Positions 10,171 through 21,137 of a stretch of DNA of 64,000 nucleotides are shown in pieces. The DNA is from Tranzscheliella williamsii (Eukaryota > Basidiomycota > Ustilaginomycetes > Ustilaginales > Ustilaginaceae), in assembly GCA_023212725.1 (NCBI GenBank), contig JALBYF010000030.1, positions 149,536 through 213,535 of the forward strand. The letters are read 5' to 3'. The notes beneath the pieces are model-generated. The model saw only the letters and a list, made by a program, of their open reading frames with translations, made no database searches and was not told the origin of the DNA. A program made the translations under genes and the position numbers. Within the stretch, counting starts at the first letter, position 1. The number at the start of each line of letters is the position of its first letter.

Positions 10171-10498
10171 CGTGGCCTCCGTCTTGTACTCGCGCTCGTC
10201 GCGTCGTCTTGCGTGCTTAGCCTCTTGTCGCGCAATCAGATGGTGGTAGCCACCCACCCCTGCCCCCTAGCTCGCGCGCAGTTCAGCTTCGCCGGCTTCG
10301 GCCCCGCACTGCCGGTAGAACGCGGCATCCCATTTCTCAGCTAAATTTCCACGTCTTTTAACGTCATTTATTGTATTAATTTCACAGGAAAAAAGGCAGC
10401 TAATCCATTGCGGTATACGTAGGTTAATGCAGGACGGGTGCTGACTGGCATGCTGTGATGGCGACCAGGAAGGCCCGGGCCCGTTGCAAGCCGACGAG
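10171..10498. other. Intergenic between haspin 3' end and thioesterase start
   Basis: Contains an AT-rich patch (about 10345-10395) that fits the 3' end of the haspin transcript or the thioesterase promoter, plus a short leftward open stretch (10269-10345) that could be an unplaced 5' thioesterase exon. Confidence 0.35.
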
Positions 10499-13003
10499 CT
10501 ATGCAAGCGTGCGGATGGGGTTTAGCAGGTCGGCGGCGGAGCGAAGGAGAGGGAGGTGGGCGGCGGGGGGCACTGGAGCGGGGGGGTTACGACGCGGTCT
10601 GGCGGGGTGGAGCGAGTTGCGCGGGGCGGGGGCTGCTGCGGGGCGGGGGGTTGGGTGGTTGCGGAAGGGCTCGACGACGCGGTCGAGCAAGCGGATGGCG
10701 GCGTGGAGTGAGGCGGCTGCGTCGTGGTCGGGGGTGGCGGGCGGCGGGGGCTTGAGGGCGCGCGCCTTGACGTCGACGAGCTTGTGGGCGAGGTAGGCGA
10801 GCCACAGGAGGTTGGTCGCCGGCTGGGGTGCGGCCCACTGGCCGCGCGTCGCGCACCGCATCTGCCGGTACACGTCGAACTGCGCATCGCCCTCGCCCTC
10901 GAACAGGCTCGCATCGCCAAACGTGTACGCGACCACCTCCCCCCCTTCCCTCCCCGGCACCACGGCGCGCGAGAGCGTAAAGTCAATGATCGTCGCCCGC
11001 AGCCCGCAAGCCGCCGTGTCGAGATAGCGCGACAGCCAAGAGCTCGCCAACGGGACAGCGCTGCCCAAAGGACCCGCTTCAACGCGCTGCACCAGCACAT
11101 TGCCCCAGTGCAGATCGCGATGTTCAAACCCGTGCCGCGCCTCCATCTCTGCTAGGCCCGCGGTGACCTGCCAGAAGATCGAGGCGGCCTCGACCCACGA
11201 CCGGAGTGGAAAGCTCTCTAGGTCGGGCCCGCCATCGGACATGAGCAGGACAGCATACACCTGGCGCGCGCCAAACGCAGAGGGACGGACGTTCTCGGCG
11301 CCCTCGCCCTGCTTGGCCCTGCGCTTGGCATCCCATCGGTCCCAGGCCGCGAGCAACTGCGCCGGATAGGAGCCGCGCACAATGTAGGCGCCCTCGAGCC
11401 CCACAAACGCGCTGCTGGCCTCGGCACTGAGCAGCTGCATAATGCGGATTTCCCTCCGCACCTCCTCGGCGGGCGAGGTGTCTGGCAGCGCATCGGCGCT
11501 CTGCTCTGCTGCATCGGCCGATGGCATGCCGATCGGAATGAGCTTCATGACCAGCGCTTGCTCGTGCGCTTGACCCCGGACGGATGGGGCAAACAGCTTG
11601 AAGACCTCGCTGTAGCTCGCCTCGCCGATCTTGTCCAGACGTCGCTGCCTTGCACCTGCATGCTTCGCTGGCGCACGCAGCCGGGTGATGAGCTTGCTAA
11701 AGTCTTGCAAGGCAGACTGCGCCACGGTCTCGAGCAGATCCGCTAGATCCTCGTCCGATCCACCCTTCTCGGCGGTGCACGTGCGCGAGCGAGCAGCGCC
11801 AAGCGACATGCGCTCGATCGTCGCACTAAGCATTACCGTCGGGTCCTCTGCCGCCGAATCGCTTTCTTCGATGCTGTCGCCGTCGCTGCCATTGCTGCTG
11901 TGATCCTCTTCGTCATCACTGATCTGGATGATCCTGCGGATGCATCGTTTGTTCGGCGGACGGCCGACACTCTTTTTCGCGGCAGGCGGGAGGGAGCCGT
12001 CACTGGCCTGGTGCTCGACAGAGGAGTGGCTAGTATCTGGCTGGAAAGAAGAATCGGAAGCGGCCGTTAGAGAGGTGGACGAGGTGTCGGACTGGGCGAC
12101 AGTGGCCGGCTTGGCTCTCGGCCTGGCCGCCACGGACTTTCTCGGCAGCTGCCTAGCGGGAGCTTTCGTCGGAAGGCCCGAGAGATCGATAAGGATGCCG
12201 GGCGCGGTGGAAGAGGAGGGCTGTGGTGGCGCCTGCTCGAGCGCTGCCTCGGCGAGCTGCCGCGCCTTCTCTGCAAAGTAGGATTTCGTCGGAATGGGCC
12301 GCCGCGGAGTCATATCACGGTCAGCAAAGTCGTAGTCTTCAATCGCCTGCCTCGCTGCTTGCGCTGCCCGCCGTGGCGCTCTGCCAGTTGCCAGCCGAGG
12401 AGGAGGAGTCGACTCTTGAGGTAGCGGCACCGCCTCTATCCGACCCGCGTTGGTTCTCCTCGGTCTGTGCGCAGTCTTTGGCGGCTGGCAAGCCGGCTTT
12501 GGCCCACGCTGCGCTTTGGGGGTGGCGGGCGTTTCGCGATTAGATTTCGCAGGCGGCTTGTTGCGCGCAGGGCCGGGTGCGCGTGAGCTGTTGGGGTGGA
12601 TGGACACCAGCGGCGCCCTCTCCAGCGCTGCTGTGGGTTCTGCTGCAGCCTCCTCCGCCTCCGCCTCCGCGGTGGCGGCGCTGGCAGCTGACGTGAACGA
12701 GAGACTGGTGTCGGCCGTCTCGTAATCGCTGGATCTGTCTGGCAGGTCGGACCCGGACAGCGCACGCCGATCGCAAGTGCCATGCTCGTCACCACCACTT
12801 TCGCTTGCGACTGTGCGTGGCTGCGCCGCTCGTCGACGTCTGCCGTACGTTGCAACAGGCTTTGGCTGGCGTTGAAAGAATCCGAAAGGGTCATCCTCGT
12901 CATCGTTGAGAGTGGCAAAGGTGCCAGTCCGAGCCATGATCTTTGTTTGCGTCTTCTTCCCGTACACGGAGACCGTCTTGGGTCGACCAGACGGTAGCGG
13001 CAT
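10499..13003 (-). CDS. Haspin-type protein kinase (histone H3 Thr3 kinase)
   Basis: A single exon of 834 residues from the first ATG at 13003. The C-terminal kinase domain (about residues 470-790) starts at IGEASYSEVFKLF, has the VAIK-like lysine in LVMKLIPIG, the haspin catalytic loop HRDLHWGNVLV and the atypical DFTLSR in place of DFG, which is diagnostic for haspins (DYT/DFT). The N-terminal 450 residues are disordered, Ser/Pro/Arg-rich. Near the N-terminus are two Tyr-Gly-basic motifs, VYGKK (about residues 12-16) and TYGRRRR (about 52-58), resembling the conserved YG motif by which haspin N-termini contact the cohesin regulator Pds5. Haspin phosphorylates H3T3 to recruit the chromosomal passenger complex at mitotic centromeres. 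Confidence 0.85.
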   Translation of the reverse strand: MPLPSGRPKTVSVYGKKTQTKIMARTGTFATLNDDEDDPFGFFQRQPKPVATYGRRRRAAQPRTVASESGGDEHGTCDRRALSGSDLPDRSSDYETADTSLSFTSAASAATAEAEAEEAAAEPTAALERAPLVSIHPNSSRAPGPARNKPPAKSNRETPATPKAQRGPKPACQPPKTAHRPRRTNAGRIEAVPLPQESTPPPRLATGRAPRRAAQAARQAIEDYDFADRDMTPRRPIPTKSYFAEKARQLAEAALEQAPPQPSSSTAPGILIDLSGLPTKAPARQLPRKSVAARPRAKPATVAQSDTSSTSLTAASDSSFQPDTSHSSVEHQASDGSLPPAAKKSVGRPPNKRCIRRIIQISDDEEDHSSNGSDGDSIEESDSAAEDPTVMLSATIERMSLGAARSRTCTAEKGGSDEDLADLLETVAQSALQDFSKLITRLRAPAKHAGARQRRLDKIGEASYSEVFKLFAPSVRGQAHEQALVMKLIPIGMPSADAAEQSADALPDTSPAEEVRREIRIMQLLSAEASSAFVGLEGAYIVRGSYPAQLLAAWDRWDAKRRAKQGEGAENVRPSAFGARQVYAVLLMSDGGPDLESFPLRSWVEAASIFWQVTAGLAEMEARHGFEHRDLHWGNVLVQRVEAGPLGSAVPLASSWLSRYLDTAACGLRATIIDFTLSRAVVPGREGGEVVAYTFGDASLFEGEGDAQFDVYRQMRCATRGQWAAPQPATNLLWLAYLAHKLVDVKARALKPPPPATPDHDAAASLHAAIRLLDRVVEPFRNHPTPRPAAAPAPRNSLHPARPRRNPPAPVPPAAHLPLLRSAADLLNPIRTLA

Positions 13004-13431
13004 GGCTGGCGGCAACCTAGCGCAGCACTGTCGCAGGCAGATCAGTACGACGTCGACGAAGGGTGGATAGGTGGACGAAAGGCAAGGCCGTCACTACTGG
13101 CTTGGACGGCTGAGTTACTCCACAGTGTACCTCAACTTGATTGGGACTACCATCTTTGCATGCACGCATACATCTACGGAACTGATCCCTTCTCACTTCG
13201 CCGTACTTTCCCATGCAAGCAACACAAACACCAAAGCCGCCTTCGCCCACGCGCATAATCACCTACTGCACGTGATTTTGGACTCCCAGCTCGGAAAGGC
13301 GATGACTAAGCATAAATTGGGCTGGAAAAGGAAAGACTCGAAGTGATTCGCGGCGAAGCTACCTTCTTTGTGCTATCGTCCCTGCATCTTCCGAAGGAGC
13401 TACATTCTGTTCATACCGGTGTCCGTTGGCC
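13004..13431. promoter_or_regulatory. Divergent promoter region, haspin / mitochondrial L1
   Basis: A 428-bp gap between head-to-head starts. Short frames occur but none shows a domain. No clear TATA box. Confidence 0.45.
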
Positions 13432-14481
13432 ATGTCCTCCCTCTTTACAGTGATGGCCGCCGGGCGGAGTCTTGTCTCAAGGACGGGGCGGGTGGTGGCG
13501 CCTGCTGCGGCGAGGACGTTGAGTACGACGGCCGCTGTGTGGAAGAAGTCGAACCGGGCGCGGGGGGCTACGCGCAAGTCGGCGCGGAATCAGGCGATCT
13601 TCAGTGCGCTGTCTACGCGGCTGACTGCGCGCGCGGGTGCGAGCGTAGCGGCGGGCAAGAAAGCGAGCAACGCGTTGGAGGGGGTGGAGGGCGAGACGCT
13701 GCTGACGCTCGAGGAGGCGTGCGAGCAGCTGCAGGCGGGTGCCGCCCAACGGCGGCCGCAGAACGCGTTCGAGCTGCACATTGTCACTACCGTCTCGTCG
13801 CACCAGACCAACGCGCTGCGCGGCCGCATCGCGTATCCGAAGGACCCGCGCACAAAGCAGGAGAAGCTGCTCGTCTTTGCTGAGGAGGGCTCCGCCGCTG
13901 CCGACGCCGTCAAGGAACTCGTCCAGCAAGAGACCTCCTCTGCCGAACCAGGCGCCACGCCGTCCATCATCGTCGGAGGCTCCGAGCTGGTCGCACAGGT
14001 GCTCAACAACAGGGTCACCGGCTTTACCAAGGTGCTGTGCACTTCGTCCCTGCTCGGCGAGATCTCCAAGGGCCTCGCACGCTCGCTCGGGCCCAAGGGC
14101 CTCATGCCCAACCCGCGCCGCGGCACCGTGGTCCCGCCCGACGACCGCGCCGCCATCATCGCCGCCATCCGCGAATCCAAGGGCGCCATGGACTGGCGCT
14201 CCGACAAGGTCGGCGTCGTCCGCGGCGCCGTCGGTCGCCTCCACTTTGCCGCCACCGACGTGCGCAAGAACGTAACCACCCTCCTCGACGCTATCGTCCA
14301 CAAGGTTCCGACACTCGGCGTCCAGCAAGTCGCCGCCAACGCCAACGCTGCCGCGTTCGTCCCCCGCGCCCACCGCTCCCCCGCCGACCTCAAGCGCGCT
14401 GCCGCCATCATCAAGCAGGTCCACCTCAGCTCCACGCAGGGCCCCGCCTTCAAACTCGACCTCCGCAACCTCCTCGCCTAA
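13432..14481 (+). CDS. MRPL1: Mitochondrial large-subunit ribosomal protein L1 (uL1m)
   Basis: A 349-residue single-exon frame starting at the ATG at 13432. The first 50 residues are Arg/Ser/Ala-rich without acids (GRSLVSRTGRVVAPAAARTL), a mitochondrial presequence. The L1 fold follows: PRTKQEKLLVFAE (about residue 140), then the hallmark LGPKGLMPNPRRGTV (about residues 220-234) and a C-terminal strand VRGAVGRLHF. uL1 forms the ribosomal stalk that helps release E-site tRNA. The coding DNA is strongly GC-rich. Confidence 0.88.
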   Translation: MSSLFTVMAAGRSLVSRTGRVVAPAAARTLSTTAAVWKKSNRARGATRKSARNQAIFSALSTRLTARAGASVAAGKKASNALEGVEGETLLTLEEACEQLQAGAAQRRPQNAFELHIVTTVSSHQTNALRGRIAYPKDPRTKQEKLLVFAEEGSAAADAVKELVQQETSSAEPGATPSIIVGGSELVAQVLNNRVTGFTKVLCTSSLLGEISKGLARSLGPKGLMPNPRRGTVVPPDDRAAIIAAIRESKGAMDWRSDKVGVVRGAVGRLHFAATDVRKNVTTLLDAIVHKVPTLGVQQVAANANAAAFVPRAHRSPADLKRAAAIIKQVHLSSTQGPAFKLDLRNLLA

Positions 14482-14714
14482 CCCCCCCCGCGCCTTTGTA
14501 CTTCTACCCCCCCGCTCTCGTCTCCCCAATTCACATGCCCCCTTGCGCTGGCCTCCACAGTGCCTGGCAGCGCGCTTTCCCGCCCGCGCACAGCCGCCCG
14601 CGTGGCACAGACAGCAGCCGCACAGCAGAAAAGGTACTGAGACAAGAGATCGTAGATCAAAGCGAGTGTCTAGGAACAGCTGGCGGGGTGGTGTGTGGTA
14701 TTGGGCGGGGGAGG

Positions 14715-17165
14715 TCATACCGCCCAGCTGTCAAGGCCAGAGTAGTGTACGCCGGGGCGGTCGACGACGTGGCCCATGACGACGGGGGACTCGCCGGCGT
14801 CGGTGAGGAGACGGAGGATGCGGTCCTTGTGGGGCTGTTGGAGGATGAGGACCATGCCGATGCCGTTGTTGAGGGTGCGTGCCATTTCGGTGGGGTGGAC
14901 GTTGCCGGTGTGCTGGAGCCAGTCGAAGAGGGCGGGGCGGGGCCAGGCGGCGAGGTCGATGTGGACGCCGAGGGCGGGGGTGAGGATGCGCGGGATGTTC
15001 TCGGTGAAGCCGCCGCCGGTGATGTGCGAGAGCGCGAGCAGGCCGTCGGGCGCGGCGAGCAGCGGCGCGAGCGCATCCACGTAGATGCGCGTCGGCGTCA
15101 GCAACGCCTCGCCCAAGCTGGCCGGCGCTGCACCGCCGTCCTTCTCCACACCCCAGGGACAAGGCGCCGCCAGGTTCAGTCCCGACCGCGCCACAATCTT
15201 GCGCACCAGCGAAAAGCCGTTGGAGTGCAGCCCCGAGCTGGTCAGCCCCACCACCACATCCCCCACCGCCAGCGCATCCAGCCGCGGCAGCAACGCCGCC
15301 CGCTCCACCGCGCCGACCGCAAAGCCAGCCAGATCGTAGTCGTCCCCCTCGTACATGCCCGGCATCTCGGCGGTCTCGCCCCCAATCAGCCCACACTTGG
15401 CCTGGCGGCACCCCTCGGCAATCCCAGAGATGACAGCAGTGGCGACGGGCACGCTCAGCTTGGAGCAGGCAAAGTAGTCGAGAAAGTAGAGCGGCGCGGC
15501 TCCCTGCACCAGCAGGTCGTTGACCGACATGGCCACCAGATCGATCCCCACCGTGTCGTGCTTGCCCATGTCCAGCGCCACGCGCAATTTGGTCCCGACA
15601 CCATCGGTGCCCGAGACCAGCACCGGGTCGTGCAGGCCGATTGCCTTGAGGTCAAATGTGCCGCCAAAGCCACCCAACGAGCTGTCGCAGCCGGGTCGCC
15701 GCGTCGATTTGGCCAGCGGCTTGATGGCTTCCACCAGCGAGTTGCCCGCATCGATATCGACCCCCGCCGCAGCATAGGTCAGCCCAGCTTGCGCTGCCGC
15801 CGCCGAGGGCTTCAGCGCGCGGTGGGCAATGTCGCGGCGATACGTCTTGCCTTGGAACTGGACGGCGTCGACACCCTTGTAAGCCAGCTCGACGGCCTCC
15901 TGAAGCGTGTTGCCAAAGGCAGAAACCGCAATGACACGGCCGCCAGCGGTGACCAACTGCCCGTTGTCGTCCAGCTTGGTGCCGGCATGGTAGACGGTGA
16001 CGTTTTCAGGAACGCTGCCAATGGTGATGGGGAGGCCCGTCGGGTACTTGCCCGGGTAGCCGGGACTAGCGAGAACGATGCTGACAGCATGCTGGTTGCG
16101 GATGACGGGCTGAACAGAGTCGAGCCTCCTCTCTACACAGGCAAGGATGATGTCGGCAAGGCTGGTCTGGGACTCGTCCAGCAGCTCCAGCACGGCTTCG
16201 GTCTCCGGGTCTCCGAAGCGGACGTTGTACTCTAGCACCTTGGGCCCATCCGCGGTAAGCATCAAGCCGACAAACAGCATGCCGACAAAGGGGAAGCCTT
16301 CTTTGCGCATGCCATCGATAGTGGGGACCAAGACCTGATTCCTGATGCGCGCTGGCAGGTCGCCAGCAAGACCTTCAGGAGCGGGAGAGTAGGCGCCCAT
16401 ACCACCAGTGTTGAGGCCGGTGTCGCCCTCGCCGATGCGCTTGTGGTCCTGGCAGCCAGGCAAGGCGGTGATGGTGTAGCCGTCGGAAAAAGCAAGAACG
16501 GAGAGTTCGGGACCGACGAGCCTCTGCTCGATCAGGAGGGAGGAGCCGGCATCGCCAAAGACCTTGTTGACCAAGATGTCTTGGACGCCCTGCTTGGCTT
16601 CTTGTTCTGACTCGGGGAGAAGGACGCCCTTTCCAGCGGCAAGACCGGAAGCCTTGAGAACGACGTGCTGGGCACCGCCGAGGTTCTGGATGTACTGCAA
16701 ACACTCGTTGACCTGGGTGGCATCGAAGGACTGGAAGGCAGCGGTGGGGATGTTGTACTTGTCCATAAAGGCTTTGGCAAAGGTCTTGGAGCCCTCCATC
16801 TGGGCGGCGATGGGGGAGGGGCCAAAGACGGGAATACCCACCCTACGGAAGGCGAGCTCGACGCCGTCTACGAGCGGCTGCTCTGGACCTGGGAAGCAGA
16901 GGTTGACGCTGTTCTGGACAGCCCAGGCGGTGATGTCGGCAAAATCACCCGAGGCGCTAGGAGAGGCGAGGTTGGTGCATCGCGGGCCCAAGGTAGCTGT
17001 GCCGCCATTGCCGGGAGCGCAAAAGACATGCTCGACACGCGACGAACGGAGAAAGTGAGAGGCGATGGCATGTTCACGACCGCCGGAGCCAAGGATAAGG
17101 ACTCGCAACGGAGAGGGTGCCGGGAGCATCGTCTCGAGAGGGATGTTGAGTGTGGAGGCAGACAT
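14715..17165 (-). CDS. ADE5,7: Bifunctional GAR synthetase / AIR synthetase (purine biosynthesis)
   Basis: An 816-residue single exon from ATG 17165; in-frame ATGs upstream (to 17321) would add an unlikely 52-residue leader. The N-terminal half is a phosphoribosylamine-glycine ligase: [10 protein letters not shown] at about residue 24, an ATP-grasp domain with [13 protein letters not shown], and [13 protein letters not shown]. The C-terminal half is AIR synthetase: [12 protein letters not shown] (about residue 460), [37 protein letters not shown] and the late [13 protein letters not shown]. Together they carry out steps 2 and 5 of de novo IMP synthesis in the cytosol. The fused GARS-AIRS order is standard for fungal ADE5,7. 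Confidence 0.95.
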   Translation of the reverse strand: MSASTLNIPLETMLPAPSPLRVLILGSGGREHAIASHFLRSSRVEHVFCAPGNGGTATLGPRCTNLASPSASGDFADITAWAVQNSVNLCFPGPEQPLVDGVELAFRRVGIPVFGPSPIAAQMEGSKTFAKAFMDKYNIPTAAFQSFDATQVNECLQYIQNLGGAQHVVLKASGLAAGKGVLLPESEQEAKQGVQDILVNKVFGDAGSSLLIEQRLVGPELSVLAFSDGYTITALPGCQDHKRIGEGDTGLNTGGMGAYSPAPEGLAGDLPARIRNQVLVPTIDGMRKEGFPFVGMLFVGLMLTADGPKVLEYNVRFGDPETEAVLELLDESQTSLADIILACVERRLDSVQPVIRNQHAVSIVLASPGYPGKYPTGLPITIGSVPENVTVYHAGTKLDDNGQLVTAGGRVIAVSAFGNTLQEAVELAYKGVDAVQFQGKTYRRDIAHRALKPSAAAAQAGLTYAAAGVDIDAGNSLVEAIKPLAKSTRRPGCDSSLGGFGGTFDLKAIGLHDPVLVSGTDGVGTKLRVALDMGKHDTVGIDLVAMSVNDLLVQGAAPLYFLDYFACSKLSVPVATAVISGIAEGCRQAKCGLIGGETAEMPGMYEGDDYDLAGFAVGAVERAALLPRLDALAVGDVVVGLTSSGLHSNGFSLVRKIVARSGLNLAAPCPWGVEKDGGAAPASLGEALLTPTRIYVDALAPLLAAPDGLLALSHITGGGFTENIPRILTPALGVHIDLAAWPRPALFDWLQHTGNVHPTEMARTLNNGIGMVLILQQPHKDRILRLLTDAGESPVVMGHVVDRPGVHYSGLDSWAV

Positions 17166-18789
17166 CTTGAGTAGCTTGCGGGCTGCACCTGCATATGTAC
17201 GCCGCTGGTGCGGACAAAGGACAAGCAGAGTCGGTCGAGAAGGGTTGTCCGGAGAAGGCCGATGGAGAAGAAAGGGGAGGGAAAGGACAGGACAAGCGAG
17301 AGATGACACTACGAGAAGCAATCACGAATGCACTTCTAACGTTCTCATGACCAAGACGCTGTCTACAGCAGCAACGATTTACCCTTTTGATGAAGGCTGG
17401 TGAGCTTCGCGCTGTTCAACTCACAGATGATAAACTCGCATTGATGACCTCGCACTGACTCCTCTCTAAGCCAAGCTCCCAGCAGCCAGCCCGTCTTCTT
17501 GTTCCGAAAAAAGTACAAAAAACTTCACGATGTGGTACTGTAGGGTCGAAAAAAAGCCCGCCTTCCGACCTTTGCGCAACGAAAGGTAAAAAGTCAAGTG
17601 TGTTAAATTCGATACTATCGGCCGAGACGATATCACTTTACGATGGGGGGATGCGCGCGCATGGAGGGAAGGTAGCTCTCCCTTGACGGGATGAATTATA
17701 CAAGCCACTGTGGGCCGCCCGTCTAGTTCAGCCAAGGGTGAAATCCGGTATGCTCCGCTTATCAGATGCAAGCAAGCCAAGGCGAGGAAAAGTCGGTATG
17801 CGATTCACGTTCAGTGACTCGTTCGTCTTTCAGCAGCCAGCGAATGCACCTGAGGCCATGCAACAAGCCAGTTGGTCTTGTGTCGAGAAACTGCGCTGGC
17901 TGACAGTGTACGCGTGCAGACAGCGCATCGCCGCCTCCTGCGCACTTGCCCAGCACGGAGCTGTTGTCCAGACGGACGGATGCGGAAGCCATCATACTCA
18001 CACTACAAGCGACGCGCGACTGTAGCTCGTTATGCTTGTCCGCTTTGTGGCTTGCTTAACAAACACAAGTAACGGATAAGGCGCAGCAATCAGCGAACTT
18101 ATCTGATAGGCAAAGGTAGTTTCCAAGCGCCAATACTAACATTGTATGTACGTCTGACGCAAGCATTGAATCAATAATGTGTTCCTATTGCTCGGATGGG
18201 TCGGGTGGCAAAGCGGGATTAGGGCGAGCGTTTGAAGGGATGCATCAGCATGTTACGAAGGACCTGGATTACCGTAATACAGTTCATGCTAATTGGCCGT
18301 GCCTCGTTATCAGTATATTAACATTTACTCGGCTTGGCAATTCCAAAACCGGGGCATAACTTATTCACCATTTCGCCACATGCTTGCGGCAGTTCCTCTG
18401 TAAGCATCCCACCTGCATCACTCTGCCTCCGCGTGCCTGCCTTGCCCGCCTTGCCTTGTCCTGCCTGACCTTCCTCGCCTTCCTCTTCCTTGTTTCCCTT
18501 CCCCGTCCTCCATTCTCACAGCCTGTACCACTGCTTTCCTGTCCCACTCTCCTTTCTTATAAACTCGCACATCGTCGTACAGTACGACACTCACTCGACG
18601 GTGGACTCGGTATCCGCTTTGCAGTCCTCTCTCGTGCCTATTCTCGGTCGAATCAGTTAAGCCTCCGCCATCATTGTCGCGCCAAGCATCCTCTACACAA
18701 GGGCAGGTCTTCGCCCTTCCCACCCGGCCTCTGTCTTTTGGCGACCGCTTGTCTGCGCCTTCAGCCTGCCTCCTAACATTACCACAAAC
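17166..18789. promoter_or_regulatory. 1.6-kb divergent intergenic region, ADE5,7 / FSP1-like
   Basis: Lies between head-to-head starts. The right third (about 18400-18790) is pyrimidine-rich (many CCT/CTT runs), a common feature of fungal core promoters and 5' UTRs, directly before the ATG at 18790. Two TGACTC hexamers (17456-17461, 17815-17820) match the Gcn4/Bas1-type core used at yeast ADE genes, but hexamers occur by chance at this length. No RNA gene or domain-bearing frame was found. Confidence 0.45.
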
Positions 18790-21078
18790 ATGGCCCAGCC
18801 TATTAAGCTGCGCAATGCCGCGGCATCACCGTCCTCGTCCCGCCCACATCTCTATACTACTGCCTCTGACGCATCTTCTGCAGCGCCGACCCTCTCGCAG
18901 GATGCCTCTGATCCACACACAAAGAATGTAGTCGTTCTCGGAGGCTCTTACGGCGGCATGCACGCCGCCACCGTCTTGGCTCAGAAGCTACCTCCATCCC
19001 ACCGTGTCATCCTCATCGAGCGCAATTCTCACTTCAACCATCTCTATGTCTTCCCTCGATTCTCCGTCCTTCCCGGCCACGAGCATAAAGCTTTCATCCC
19101 GTATACCAGTATCTTCAAGGACGCGCCCGCCCGGCCCAAGAAAAGGCAGGCGCAGGGTGCGCGCGCGTCCGCCACCGGCCCATCCACGGCACCATCGGCG
19201 CAGCCAAGGCGTCGGCAAAATTCCGGAGGCTCGGCGCAAAACGCCCTCGAAATGGGCTCCTCTTCCAGTGCAGCTTCCTCATCCGTGTCAGTGCCGTTGA
19301 ACGAGGCGAAGCAGCCTGGGACGGCGCGCAAGTGTGCCTCCTCCCCTGCCATGTGCGATGTTCCCGAGGGCGCTGAGCTCGTGCATCCCTCTTCGCCCCC
19401 CATGACTTGCGACGACGCATCCGATCGCTCCGCCTCGCCTGCGTCGGGCCGAGGTCGCTCCCGTGACAGCCGCTATTCGTCGAGGACCTCGCTCTCCGCG
19501 GCCTCGAGCACCGCCGACTCGGACTTTTCTGGCTTCAGTGGCGAGTCCGACACGGTCAGCACAGCTGCCTCTTCCTACGTCGCCGCAGACGCCCGGCTCG
19601 CCGGTTCCGAAGGCATCGATGACGAGCTTGCCGGCAATGCCAGCAAGGCCCGGCGTGAAGAGCAGCTCGGCCGGCCAGAGATCCAAGTCACCGAGCTGAG
19701 CGACGCCCTCGAACACGGTCTCGACCTTGACGGGCACGACGCAGCCGACGCGGCCGAGGCCGAGGCCGCGCCGGGTTTCGAAAACTCAGCGCCTCACATT
19801 GTCCTCCAGGCAAGCGTGACCTCCATCTCGCCCACGCATGTCACCGTCACGCCATGCGCGGACGGTTCGTCCGCCGACGCCGTGTCCGAGTTCCCCAAGA
19901 AGAAGTCGCTCTGGTCTATCGACAGCGTCGAGATTCCGTACTCGCACCTGATCTACGCGCTAGGCTCGCACCTTCCGGACCCGCTCCGCACCGAGGCGCG
20001 CAATAAGGCGCACGGCGTCCACTGGATGCAGGAGATTCAGGGCCGTATCAAGGCGTCCGAGCAGATTGTGCTTGTCGGGGGCGGGGCGCTTGGCGTCGAG
20101 TTTGCCACCGACATTGCCTCGGTCTATCCGGGCAAGTCGGTGACGCTGATCCACTCGCGCAAGCAGCTGCTGCCCAACTTTGACGAGCGGATCCACGAGA
20201 TTGCCTACCAGCGTCTGCAGCAGCTCGGCGTTCGTGTTGTGCTGGGCGAGCGGCTTGCGCTGACCGAAGGCTGTCCGCGCGGCTCGACGGTGCAGGAGTC
20301 GCAAGCGGCGGCGGGTGGTGGCGCTAAGCCGGAGCTCTGCGTTGCGGGAGATGCCAAAGGGGAGGGGGTGGAGGCGCACGCGGAGGGGATGTGCGTTGGA
20401 GGCGGACGCAAGGTGGTGCGGACGACGGGGGGGCAGTCGTTTTCGTGCGATCTGCTGCTGCTGTGTACGGGGCAGCAGCCGAATTCGGCGCTGATGGCGG
20501 GGCTGAGTGGCAGCTCGGTGGATCCTGCGAGCCGACTGGTGCGCGTGCACCGGACGCTACAGGTGGCCGTGCCCGACCCGCGCGATGCGGCGCCGCAGCC
20601 GTTTGATGCGCGGCCGCCGTGCGGCGACTGCGACTGCTTTCTGGACAAGAAGGCGCACGGCCAGCGCCGCGCACACGCTGCCACCGCACTGCCCAACGTC
20701 TATGCCGTCGGCGACGTCGCCGACGCCTTTGGCGCCCTCAATGCCGGCTACCAGGCGTGGAACATGGCCGATGTCGCCGCCGAAAACATCCTCCGCGCCC
20801 TCGACCCCGCCGCGCCCCCCCCGCTCGAGTTCCACCCGGCTCCCAACATGCTCAAGCTCAGCCTGGGTCTCGGCAAGATGGTCTTCCAGGGCCCACCCGT
20901 GCCGGACACACCCGCCGACCAGCACGACACGCCCGCTCCCGACGACCCCGCCGTGGTCGTCGACGGCCGCATCCCCGGCAGGCCCGAGATCTCTGTCAAG
21001 CACGACCCGCACGACCTCGGCGTCGAGGGCGTCTGGACCTACATGGCCAACGCCGACACCGCCGATATGCACCTCTAG
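18790..21078 (+). CDS. FSP1/AMID-like FAD-dependent NAD(P)H oxidoreductase with large disordered insertion
   Basis: A single exon of 762 residues. An FAD-binding Rossmann motif is at about residues 47-60 (VVVLGGSYGGMHAA), followed by HFNHLYVFPRF, typical of the AIF-like/FSP1 family. A second dinucleotide motif (VLVGGGALGVEFATDI) lies at about residues 427-442, and the C-terminal FAD segment NVYAVGDVADAFGALNAGYQAW at about 637-658. FSP1-type enzymes are about 370-420 residues; the excess comes from a Ser/Asp/Ala-rich insertion at about residues 110-335, inside the FAD domain, and a smaller Gly/Ala-rich one at about 500-540. The frame stays open through both, so they are coding or a spliced intron is missed; I see no reason to prefer the latter. 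Expected role: quinone or NAD(P)H oxidoreductase. Confidence 0.75.
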   Translation: MAQPIKLRNAAASPSSSRPHLYTTASDASSAAPTLSQDASDPHTKNVVVLGGSYGGMHAATVLAQKLPPSHRVILIERNSHFNHLYVFPRFSVLPGHEHKAFIPYTSIFKDAPARPKKRQAQGARASATGPSTAPSAQPRRRQNSGGSAQNALEMGSSSSAASSSVSVPLNEAKQPGTARKCASSPAMCDVPEGAELVHPSSPPMTCDDASDRSASPASGRGRSRDSRYSSRTSLSAASSTADSDFSGFSGESDTVSTAASSYVAADARLAGSEGIDDELAGNASKARREEQLGRPEIQVTELSDALEHGLDLDGHDAADAAEAEAAPGFENSAPHIVLQASVTSISPTHVTVTPCADGSSADAVSEFPKKKSLWSIDSVEIPYSHLIYALGSHLPDPLRTEARNKAHGVHWMQEIQGRIKASEQIVLVGGGALGVEFATDIASVYPGKSVTLIHSRKQLLPNFDERIHEIAYQRLQQLGVRVVLGERLALTEGCPRGSTVQESQAAAGGGAKPELCVAGDAKGEGVEAHAEGMCVGGGRKVVRTTGGQSFSCDLLLLCTGQQPNSALMAGLSGSSVDPASRLVRVHRTLQVAVPDPRDAAPQPFDARPPCGDCDCFLDKKAHGQRRAHAATALPNVYAVGDVADAFGALNAGYQAWNMADVAAENILRALDPAAPPPLEFHPAPNMLKLSLGLGKMVFQGPPVPDTPADQHDTPAPDDPAVVVDGRIPGRPEISVKHDPHDLGVEGVWTYMANADTADMHL

Positions 21079-21137
21079 CCCCCCGTCCATCTGCCCTCTT
21101 GTCCGCTCGCACAGTCCGTAATCTATCCGCATTTATC

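Noticed and set aside
14037..16235. 732-aa rightward frame opposite ADE5,7 and overlapping MRPL1
   Set aside because: It is the GC-rich shadow of two well-supported genes; its translation is Arg/Pro/His-rich low complexity.
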